Shown here in pieces: positions 1 through 5,127 of a DNA stretch of 5,741 nucleotides. A program made the position numbers and the translations under genes. The first letter of the stretch is position 1; every line of letters begins with the position of its first letter. The DNA is from Anaerolineae bacterium (lineage in GTDB: Bacteria; Chloroflexota; Anaerolineae; B4-G1; SLSP01): the NCBI GenBank assembly GCA_021107605.1, contig JAIOSN010000196.1, positions 1-5,741 of the forward strand. The letters are read 5' to 3'. The notes under the pieces were generated by a model, which was not told the DNA's origin, did no database searches, and saw nothing but the letters and a program-made list of their open reading frames with translations.

Positions 1-5
1 CATCC

Positions 6-20
6 AGACCTCGGAGGTCT
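6..20. repeat. Short perfect palindrome (hairpin)
   Basis: AGACCTC and GAGGTCT are perfectly complementary around one central G, or read as a 6-bp stem with a CGG loop. No T-run follows, so it is not a convincing terminator on the + strand. It resembles the short tight-loop palindromes elsewhere in this window (1840-1855, 2093-2200, 4966-4981). I infer a dispersed intergenic repeat, possibly lying just after the upstream gene. Confidence 0.55.
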
Positions 21-106
21 AGCCCGCCTGAGTAGTAACGTAAATTATTGAAATCTCAGCGCTCTTTGCGTCTCTGCGATGAGGGCTTTCAGAGGAGAAG
101 ATCACC

Positions 107-1297
107 ATGTGGAAATATAGCCGCTTACTGCTCATTGCCTTAGCCCTCAGCGGCTGTACAACCGGTCCGATTGCTCAGACCGAAGAGCAACTTCTGGCCT
201 CCGGCACCATCCACACCACCGAGATAGAGCTATCTGGAGAGATTGGGGGGCGGATAAAGGCGCTGCATGTCCAAGCCGGAGATGAGGTTGTAGCCGGAGA
301 GCTCCTGGTGGAACTGGATGAGAGCACCTGGCAGCTGCAACTCGGTCCGGCCCAAGCCGCCGTCGCCGTCGCGGAAGCCAACCTGGACGTGGTGCTGGCC
401 GGAGCGCGGGCGGCGGAGATCGACGCGACCCAGAGCGTGCTGGCATTAGCAGAAGCCCAACGTGATAAGGCTTTCGCGGCTTGGGAAAACACGCAAGAGG
501 TCGCGGAGAACCCGCAGGAACTCACCTCTCAAATCCACGCGGCGGAGGGCCAGATAGCCTTAGCCGCGCAGCAGATAGAGATGGCCGATGCAGAGTTGCG
601 CAATGTGCAGTATAAATTTGACCGCAACAAGGCGAGCCAGTGGGAATTACAGACGGCCCAAGCTGCCTTCGCCGCTGCGCAAGCTGAGGAGCAAGTCGCG
701 CAAACCTTGCTTAACCACCTACGCGGTATCCGTGCCCGTCCACGCGGCTACTTGGCGCAAGCCAACGCCGCCGAGGGCGAGTATCACATCGCCGAGGCAG
801 GCGTAGCCGTCGCTCGTGCCAAGCTAGCCGCCTTACAAGCCGGCCCCACGGATGAAGAGCTCGCCGTAGCCAGAGCTATGATCCAGCAGGCGCGCGCCAA
901 AGTCAATGAGTTGCAGGTGCAGTTGAACAAATGCCATCTTGTCAGCCCAATTGATGGCGTGGTGTTGCGACAAGCGCTGCAAACCGGAGAACTCGCCGCG
1001 CCGGTGGTGCCCATCCTCACCCTGGCCAATCTGGACGAAGTGCGACTAGAGGTCTACGTGCCGGAGAACCGCATCGGGCACGTCCAGCTGGGGCAGCAGG
1101 TAGCGGTGACGGTGGATAGCTTCCCCCAGCACACCTTCAGCGGGGAAGTTATCCATATCGGGAACGAGGCAGAGTTCACCCCGCGCAACGTCGCCACTGT
1201 CGAGGGGCGACTCAATACCTTCTACGTCGTCGAAATCCAGTTGCAGAATCCAGAGCACCAACTCAAGCCCGGTATGCCCGCCGACGCGCAGTTCTAG
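107..1297 (+). CDS. HlyD-family efflux adaptor (periplasmic membrane fusion) lipoprotein
   Basis: This 396-aa protein is the adaptor that would link an inner-membrane exporter (ABC or other) to the outer envelope. Residues 1-17 form a lipoprotein signal: basic WKYSR, a hydrophobic core, and lipobox LSGC with the lipidated cysteine at 17. Residues about 31-75 are the first lipoyl/beta-barrel half (SGEIGGRIKALHVQAGDEV, then GELLVELDE). Residues about 80-275 are an Ala/Gln/Glu-rich helical coiled-coil hairpin. Residues about 276-310 are the second lipoyl half (LVSPIDGVVL, then GELAAPVVPILTLANLD). The rest is the beta-barrel, with EVYVPENRIGHVQLGQ, EAEFTPRNVAT and the terminal LKPGMPADAQF typical of the YbhG-like group. 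An LxAG...E motif occurs twice (about 97-117 and 243-263), as is common in this group. The ATG at 107 has AGAGGAG 9 nt upstream. No transporter gene follows, so its partner is either upstream of the window or elsewhere. Family is secure; substrate is unknown. Confidence 0.9.
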   Translation: MWKYSRLLLIALALSGCTTGPIAQTEEQLLASGTIHTTEIELSGEIGGRIKALHVQAGDEVVAGELLVELDESTWQLQLGPAQAAVAVAEANLDVVLAGARAAEIDATQSVLALAEAQRDKAFAAWENTQEVAENPQELTSQIHAAEGQIALAAQQIEMADAELRNVQYKFDRNKASQWELQTAQAAFAAAQAEEQVAQTLLNHLRGIRARPRGYLAQANAAEGEYHIAEAGVAVARAKLAALQAGPTDEELAVARAMIQQARAKVNELQVQLNKCHLVSPIDGVVLRQALQTGELAAPVVPILTLANLDEVRLEVYVPENRIGHVQLGQQVAVTVDSFPQHTFSGEVIHIGNEAEFTPRNVATVEGRLNTFYVVEIQLQNPEHQLKPGMPADAQF

Positions 1298-1343
1298 GGA
1301 TCCTAAAGATAGCTCACCACAAAGACACAGAGGACACTGAGAG

Positions 1344-1386
1344 GTTAGCAGTTAGCGGTTAGCGATTTGCTACAAGGACTAACCGC
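1344..1386. repeat. 7-nt tandem repeat (three copies) with overlapping 8-bp hairpin
   Basis: GTTAGCA, GTTAGCG and GTTAGCG run head to tail at 1344-1364. The last copies overlap GCGGTTAG (1355-1362), which pairs perfectly with CTAACCGC at 1379-1386 across a 16-nt loop. A similar heptamer doublet (GTAGACA, GTAGACG) lies right after gyrA at 4862-4875. The pattern, with A or G at the seventh position, suggests a class of short tandem heptamer repeats in this genome. Function unknown. Confidence 0.7.
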
Positions 1387-1409
1387 AATACGTTTCAGTT
1401 AAAATTTCC

Positions 1410-1533
1410 AGCTCTTTAGGATTTCGCGTGGTCGCTCAAAAATTTACCACGGATTTCACAAATTAGCACGGAAAAAAGTAAAAAAATCAGTGTAATCCGT
1501 GTAATCTGTGGTTAAAATTTACGGTGCGAGGCG
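1410..1533. repeat. Dispersed intergenic element, copy 1 (hairpin-forming)
   Basis: It opens with a 25-nt segment (1410-1434) matching 1882-1906 at 22 of 25 positions. An imperfect palindrome follows: AAATTT at 1440-1445 pairs with AAATTT at 1515-1520, ACCACGGATT at 1446-1455 pairs with AATCTGTGGT at 1503-1512 (one G-U), and CACGG at 1467-1471 pairs with CCGTG at 1497-1501. The centre is A-rich. The roughly 80-bp stem-loop with no ORF is like a miniature inverted-repeat element, but I see no certain target-site duplication. The boundaries are approximate. Confidence 0.6.
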
Positions 1534-1646
1534 CCCACCACGCAAAGTCCCAGAGACCTGAATTTCCGCAGTCTGGTCGTCCCGAAAATCTTCGTGCTCT
1601 TTGCGTCTGCGTGATGCAATACTTGGTTTTTGCAGTAGACTCAAAG

Positions 1647-1674
1647 TTGTCTTTTTAACCTGCTCTGCTATAAT
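1647..1674 (+). promoter_or_regulatory. Sigma70-type promoter of the tRNA-Val gene
   Basis: TTGTCT (1647-1652) and a perfect TATAAT (1669-1674) are separated by 16 bp. The -10 box ends 10 nt before the first tRNA base, so transcription would start only a few nucleotides upstream of the mature 5' end. Placement directly before a tRNA gene supports it strongly. Confidence 0.8.
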
Positions 1675-1684
1675 CAGCACAGTT

Positions 1685-1758
1685 GGGCGAGTAGCTCAGT
1701 TGGCCAGAGCGCACGGTTCACATCCGTGAGGTCCAGAGTTCGAGTCTCTGCCCGCCCA
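1685..1758 (+). tRNA. tRNA-Val, anticodon CAC
   Basis: A full 74-nt cloverleaf is visible. The acceptor strand is 1685-1691, with its partner CCCGCCC at 1751-1757. The D arm is GCTC/GAGC with loop AGTTGGCCA. The anticodon stem is CACGG/CCGTG, with 7-nt loop TTCACAT giving anticodon CAC at 1719-1721, which reads GTG (valine). The variable loop is AGGTC and the T arm is CAGAG/CTCTG with loop TTCGAGT. The discriminator base is A1758. Position 6 of the acceptor (A1690) faces C1752, an A-C mismatch in an otherwise perfect stem. The 3' CCA is not encoded: CTA follows the discriminator, so CCA would be added enzymatically. It stands alone, with its own promoter and terminator. Confidence 0.95.
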
Positions 1759-1770
1759 CTACCCACCAAA

Positions 1771-1809
1771 AATGGCCTGGCTTTTGAAGTCAGGCCATTC
1801 TTCTTTTCT
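1771..1809 (+). terminator. Intrinsic terminator of the tRNA gene
   Basis: AATGGCCTGGCTT (1771-1783) pairs with AAGTCAGGCCATT (1787-1799), a 13-bp stem with one G-U pair and a 3-nt loop. It is followed by a pyrimidine/T-rich run, TTCTTCTTTTCT (1798-1809). It begins 12 nt after the mature tRNA end. The A-run just before the stem could also make it act in the opposite direction. Confidence 0.9.
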
Positions 1810-1839
1810 GGGCATTCCCCGCAAAGCACTGAGCATCAG

Positions 1840-1855
1840 CTCTCCTAGTGGAGAG
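1840..1855. repeat. Short palindrome with 4-nt loop
   Basis: CTCTCC (1840-1845) pairs with GGAGAG (1850-1855) around TAGT. An alternative, mutually exclusive stem is CAGCTC (1837-1842) with GAGCTG (1865-1870). The total length of 16 nt and 4-nt loop match the hairpins at 2093-2108 and 4966-4981. Confidence 0.55.
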
Positions 1856-1881
1856 GCAAATGAGGAGCTGTAGTTTTTTTG

Positions 1882-1997
1882 AGCTCTTTGGGGATTCGCG
1901 TGGTCGAGTTAAAATCAACCGCGAATGGACACCAATGACCGCGAAAAAGAATCAAAAATCTGGGTAATCTGTGGCGAAAAATTTACGTCCCGGTGCA
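1882..1997. repeat. Dispersed intergenic element, copy 2 (degenerate)
   Basis: It starts with the 25-nt segment shared with 1410-1434 (22 of 25 identical). It also shares TAATCTGTGG and AAATTTACG near its end with copy 1, at comparable spacing. The left arm has diverged (two ACCGCGAA words at 1918-1925 and 1938-1945 replace the ACCACGGATT arm), so the large stem of copy 1 is mostly lost. The two copies lie on either side of the tRNA gene in the same orientation, about 472 bp apart. Confidence 0.6.
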
Positions 1998-2073
1998 TCA
2001 ACCATCCAAAGCCCCAGTGTCTTTGGGTCTCCTCTCCTCCCCCGGTAACGAGTCTCTGCGCACAGCAACCTAT

Positions 2074-2211
2074 AGCTAGAGCGTCTCAATACGCCTACTG
2101 AAGTAGGCTACCGCCAGCGGTCCACCTGCGTGGACCGGGACTAGCGCGTCGCCGTAGGGCGACGCCCGGCGCAGAGCGCCTCAGAGAGCGACTTCAGTCG
2201 TGTCCCTAGCT
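2074..2211. repeat. Cluster of five consecutive hairpins, possibly one multibranched structure
   Basis: Five tight hairpins follow each other: GCCTAC/GTAGGC (2093-2108, loop TGAA); CGGTCCAC/GTGGACCG (2118-2137, loop CTGC); GCGTCGCC/GGCGACGC (2146-2165, loop GTAG); GGCGC/GCGCC (2168-2180, loop AGA); CGACT/AGTCG (2189-2200, loop TC). GGAC (2138-2141) can pair with GTCC (2202-2205) around the last three, and AGCTAG (2074-2079) with CTAGCT (2206-2211) around everything. The first and last hairpins carry perfectly complementary octamers, ACTGAAGT and ACTTCAGT. There is no ORF and no T-run. The structure is read directly from the sequence; whether it acts in DNA or RNA is unknown. Confidence 0.7.
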
Positions 2212-2331
2212 CAAATGAGAGGTAAAAGCCATGCTACGTAGGCCAAATTCACTGCTGCGAAAATAAGCCTGCCTTTCTCTGCTTCAACTGTGCTGGCCTT
2301 GTTTACCAGGCGTACTTTAGCGCACTTGAGG

Positions 2332-2337
2332 TATAAT
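2332..2337 (+). promoter_or_regulatory. Probable -10 box of the gyrA promoter
   Basis: A perfect TATAAT sits 47 nt before the gyrA start, predicting a leader of about 40 nt. No good -35 hexamer is found at 16-18 bp (the bases there are near GGCGTA), and there is no extended -10 TG. The promoter may therefore need an activator or be tuned by supercoiling, as gyrase promoters often are; that last point is inference. Confidence 0.55.
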
Positions 2338-2372
2338 AGCTTGCTGGAGTCTCATCCCCATACACTCATCGC

Positions 2373-2377
2373 GGAGG
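2373..2377 (+). promoter_or_regulatory. Strong ribosome-binding site that fixes the TTG start of gyrA
   Basis: GGAGG lies 7 nt before the TTG at 2385. The next in-frame ATG is codon 26, inside the conserved N-terminal helix region, so the TTG is the best start. Confidence 0.8.
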
Positions 2378-2384
2378 ATAAACC

Positions 2385-4856
2385 TTGGAAGAGAACGAAA
2401 AATCTGCAAGTAACGAAGATCGAACCGGCGCCATACGTGCGGTAGATATTGACCAGGAAATGCGTAGTGCTTACTTAGATTATGCTATGAGCGTGATCGT
2501 GTCGCGGGCGCTCCCGGACGCTCGGGATGGGATGAAGCCTGTACAACGCCGTATTCTCTATGCCATGTATGATATGGGCATTCGACCTAGTTCATCGCAT
2601 AAGAAATCGGCCCGGATTGTTGGTGAAGTGTTGGGCAAATATCACCCCCATGGCGACTCGGCGGTCTACGAGGCGATGGCGCGGTTGGCACAAGATTTTT
2701 CGGTGCGTTACATGTTGGTCGATGGGCAAGGGAACTTCGGTTCCATTGATGGCGACTCTCCAGCGGCGATGCGTTACACTGAGGCGCGGTTGGCCAAAGT
2801 TTCTATGGAGATATTGGCCGATATTGGTAAAGAGACCGTTGATTGGGTCGACAACTTCGACGGTTCTCTCCAAGAGCCACGGGTACTACCTTCTATCCTC
2901 CCGACCTTATTGGTAAATGGCGCCTCCGGCATTGCCGTGGGCATGTCCACCAACATCCCCCCGCACAACCTCACCGAGGTGGTGTCGGCCTTGCTCTACC
3001 TCTTGGATAATTGGGATGAGCAAGCTGATATTGGCGTTACCGAGCTGATGCAATTTATCAAAGGGCCAGATTTTCCCACGGGCGGCATTATTATGGGCCG
3101 CGAGCCGATTGTCTCGGCTTATGGCACCGGGCGCGGGAAGGTGATTGTGCGGGCCGTCGCGCACATCGAGGAGATGCGGCGAGGACGCCATCGTATCGTT
3201 GTTACTGAAATCCCCTACCAGGTCAACAAAACTACGCTCATAGAGAAGATCGCCTACCTGGTACGCAGCGGTAAATTGGACGAGATCAGCGATCTGCGTG
3301 ATGAATCAGATCGCCGGGGCATGAGTATTATCATCGAGCTCAAGAGCGGCACGCAACCGCAGAAAGCCCTCAACCGGCTTTACAAGCACACCATGTTGCA
3401 GATGACTTTTGGGGTGCAGTTGCTCGCGCTGGTAGATGGTGAGCCCCGCTTGTTGTCGCTCAAGCGGCTGCTCCTGATCTTCCTGGAGCACCGTAATGAG
3501 GTGATTGTCCGTCGCGCCCGTTACGAATTGAAGAAAGCGCAAGCCCGCGCGCATATTTTGCAGGGGTTACTCATTGCACTGGATCATCTGGACGCGGTGA
3601 TCCATACTATCCGGGAATCACCCGATGTTACCATCGCTCGTGAACGGCTGATGGAAAAATTCGAGCTCTCGGAAATCCAAGCGCAGGCGATTCTGGATAT
3701 GCCGTTGCGCCGGCTCAACGGTTTGGAACGGCAGAAGATTCTGGATGAATATGAAGAGTTGCAAGCTCAAATAACTGATCTAGAGGGCCTGTTAGCTTCC
3801 CCCACCAGACAGCGGGCGGTAATCTACACGGAGCTCCAGTCCCTGGTGGAAAAATATGGCGACGAACGACGTACTCGCATTGATTCTCGAGGTGATGCTT
3901 CCTTTAACGAGGAGGATTTCGTTGATGAGGAGCGCGTGCTCATCCCCATCACCGAACGCGGCTACATCAAACGAGTTCCCGCCAATGTCTATCGGAGCCA
4001 GCACCGGGGTGGACGCGGTGTTATCGGTATGGATACGCGCGAGGAGGATGATATCATACATCTGCTCTCCGCTGGCACGCTAGATACACTGCTCTTCTTC
4101 ACCAATCGCGGCAAAGTCTATCAGGAGCGCGTTTATCAGATCCCGGAAGCCTCGCGTACCGCCAAAGGCTCACTGCTAGCCGGCATCCTCCCGCTGGAAT
4201 CAACGGAGACGGTGACGGCGGTGCTAAGTGTGGCCGGTTTTGAAGGGAATGGACGCTATTTCACCATGATCACTCGCCGGGGACGGGCTAAGCGCGTGGA
4301 ATTGCACGAGTTCGCTGCGGTGCGGCCCAGCGGGCTGATTGCGATCAAGCTAGAAGAGGGCGACGAGTTGGGTTGGGTGCGCCTGACGGAGGGCACTGAG
4401 GATCTTATCCTGGTGACTACCCAGGGCCGGGGGATTCGTTTCAATGAGCAAGCTGTGCGCACCATGGGGCGCGCAGCCAGAGGCGTTATCGCCATGCGGT
4501 TAGCCGGCGGTGATCTGATCACCAGCGCGGGAGTGGTGGAACCTGGCGGTGACCTTTTCGTGGTTTCTGCGCACGGGTACGGGCGGCGCACGCCGTTGTC
4601 TGAATTCCGCACGCAGGGACGTGGTGGGAAAGGCGTACGCGCCTATCAGGTCAGCAAGAAGACCGGCCCGGTGATCGATGCGCGAGTTGTGCAAGAGGAA
4701 GATGAAATCACCATCATCTCAGAAGGTGGTATCGTCATCCGTACATCAACTGCCAACATCCCCCAGATGGGACGTTATACGCGCGGTGTCCAGATGATGG
4801 GCCTCAAAGAAGGAGAGCGCGTCGCTTCTCTAGCGCGCTTAAAAGAAGAGGAGTAA
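2385..4856 (+). CDS. gyrA: DNA gyrase subunit A
   Basis: GyrA is the DNA breakage-reunion subunit of the type IIA topoisomerase that, with GyrB and ATP, introduces negative supercoils. The 823 aa are close to the usual length. Residues about 26-510 are the catalytic core: SYLDYAMSVIVSRALPD-like start (28-45), winged helix with HPHGDSAVYEA (87-97), catalytic tyrosine Y131 in AAMRYTE preceded by R130, then tower and coiled-coil regions with IPYQVNKTTLIEKIA (276-290). The quinolone pocket has Ser92 and Glu96, the susceptible-type residues seen in Gram-positive-like GyrA. Residues about 515-818 are the C-terminal beta-pinwheel with repeated blades. The GyrA box is QHRGGRG (539-545), and a second box-like QGRGGKG lies at 744-750. 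The GyrA box distinguishes it from ParC. The start is TTG, chosen for GGAGG 7 nt upstream. No gyrB is adjacent, and no clear terminator follows. The gene appears intact. Confidence 0.97.
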   Translation: MEENEKSASNEDRTGAIRAVDIDQEMRSAYLDYAMSVIVSRALPDARDGMKPVQRRILYAMYDMGIRPSSSHKKSARIVGEVLGKYHPHGDSAVYEAMARLAQDFSVRYMLVDGQGNFGSIDGDSPAAMRYTEARLAKVSMEILADIGKETVDWVDNFDGSLQEPRVLPSILPTLLVNGASGIAVGMSTNIPPHNLTEVVSALLYLLDNWDEQADIGVTELMQFIKGPDFPTGGIIMGREPIVSAYGTGRGKVIVRAVAHIEEMRRGRHRIVVTEIPYQVNKTTLIEKIAYLVRSGKLDEISDLRDESDRRGMSIIIELKSGTQPQKALNRLYKHTMLQMTFGVQLLALVDGEPRLLSLKRLLLIFLEHRNEVIVRRARYELKKAQARAHILQGLLIALDHLDAVIHTIRESPDVTIARERLMEKFELSEIQAQAILDMPLRRLNGLERQKILDEYEELQAQITDLEGLLASPTRQRAVIYTELQSLVEKYGDERRTRIDSRGDASFNEEDFVDEERVLIPITERGYIKRVPANVYRSQHRGGRGVIGMDTREEDDIIHLLSAGTLDTLLFFTNRGKVYQERVYQIPEASRTAKGSLLAGILPLESTETVTAVLSVAGFEGNGRYFTMITRRGRAKRVELHEFAAVRPSGLIAIKLEEGDELGWVRLTEGTEDLILVTTQGRGIRFNEQAVRTMGRAARGVIAMRLAGGDLITSAGVVEPGGDLFVVSAHGYGRRTPLSEFRTQGRGGKGVRAYQVSKKTGPVIDARVVQEEDEITIISEGGIVIRTSTANIPQMGRYTRGVQMMGLKEGERVASLARLKEEE

Positions 4857-4861
4857 GGATG

Positions 4862-4875
4862 GTAGACAGTAGACG
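4862..4875. repeat. 7-nt tandem doublet after gyrA
   Basis: GTAGACA and GTAGACG stand head to tail, 5 nt after the gyrA stop. The layout (seventh base A then G) mirrors the GTTAGCA/GTTAGCG repeat at 1344-1364. With only two units it could be chance, but the parallel is suggestive. Confidence 0.4.
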
Positions 4876-4965
4876 GGACAGTTTGGTTGAAGAACACCCT
4901 TGACTAGCTGTGGCCGATCTCTAATCGCCGCCCAGACGGGAAAATACCGCCAATTGTGCTGTGTA

Positions 4966-5036
4966 GCCCGATTTATCGGGCGTGGCTGCGTAGCGCGGTG
5001 ACTTCAGCCCCGCGCGGGCGTGACGCTAGTCTCACC
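4966..5036. repeat. Second palindrome cluster, downstream of gyrA
   Basis: GCCCGAT/ATCGGGC (4966-4981) is a perfect 7-bp stem around TT. GCGCGG (4993-4998) pairs with CCGCGC (5010-5015) around a loop containing ACTTCAG. CCCGCGCGGG (5009-5018) is an overlapping perfect palindrome. GGTGA (4997-5001) can also pair with TCACC (5032-5036). The GACTTCAG word is shared with the hairpin at 2189-2200, linking the two clusters. No T-run follows, so it is a poor intrinsic terminator although it sits after gyrA. Confidence 0.55.
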
Positions 5037-5113
5037 TTGGCCTTAAAAGTGAAACGCACCCGGCCAGTCTCCCGATCGAGCCACCCTGCGAATGAAATGA
5101 TTGGCAAATCAGT

Positions 5114-5121
5114 GGGGAGGG
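5114..5121 (+). promoter_or_regulatory. Ribosome-binding site deciding the start of the toxin-like ORF
   Basis: GGGGAGGG lies 6 nt before the ATG at 5128. The reading frame is open further up to a TTG at 5101, but that start would place this perfect Shine-Dalgarno inside the gene, so ATG 5128 is preferred. Confidence 0.7.
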
Positions 5122-5127
5122 TTTGAA

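Larger units (their letters stand above)
1298..1646. other. Gene-free, repeat-rich spacer between the efflux adaptor and the tRNA gene
   Basis: I see no credible coding region on either strand. The spacer holds, in order: a CACAAAGACACAGAGGACAC-type motif (from about 1319), a heptamer tandem repeat with a hairpin (1344-1386), a hairpin-forming dispersed element (1410-1533), and a GCTCTTTGCGTCT motif (1596-1608). That last motif also occurs exactly at 61-73, just ahead of the adaptor gene. It looks like a collection area for small non-autonomous repeats and not a decayed gene. No clear terminator for the adaptor gene is visible, because the hairpin at 1355-1386 lacks a T-run. Confidence 0.6.
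1810..2331. other. Gene-free, repeat-rich spacer between the tRNA terminator and the gyrA promoter
   Basis: I see no coding region on either strand. It contains a short hairpin (1840-1855), copy 2 of the dispersed element (1882-1997), a CAAAG-CCCCAG-type motif (about 2007-2018) related to those before the tRNA, and the five-hairpin cluster (2074-2211). The last roughly 120 nt before the gyrA -10 box hold nothing I can name. Confidence 0.6.

Noticed and set aside
175..525. Reverse-strand open frame within the adaptor gene (116 aa)
   Set aside because: It is Ala/Ser-rich, opposite a clear HlyD gene, and lacks recognisable domains; it reflects the GC-rich codon pattern of the real gene.
1355..1386. 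Hairpin after the adaptor gene as its intrinsic terminator
   Set aside because: The 8-bp stem has a 16-nt loop and is followed by mixed sequence (AATACGTTTCAG), not a T-run.
2074..2211. CRISPR array
   Set aside because: The palindromes differ from each other and there is no constant repeat with regular unique spacers.
4256..4612. Reverse-strand open frame within gyrA (118 aa)
   Set aside because: It lies entirely opposite conserved beta-pinwheel coding sequence of gyrA and has no domain signal.
4900..4925. TTGACT ... TCTAAT as a promoter after gyrA
   Set aside because: The -35-like hexamer is good, but the only -10-like hexamer is 14 bp away, too close for a standard sigma70 promoter.
4966..4981. 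Intrinsic terminator of gyrA
   Set aside because: The GCCCGAT/ATCGGGC stem is followed by GTGGCTGCG with no T-run, and lies 110 nt past the stop codon.
5101..5127. Upstream TTG start that would lengthen the toxin-like ORF by nine residues
   Set aside because: The perfect GGGGAGGG Shine-Dalgarno at 5114-5121 is ideally placed for ATG 5128 and would lie inside the gene if TTG 5101 were used.
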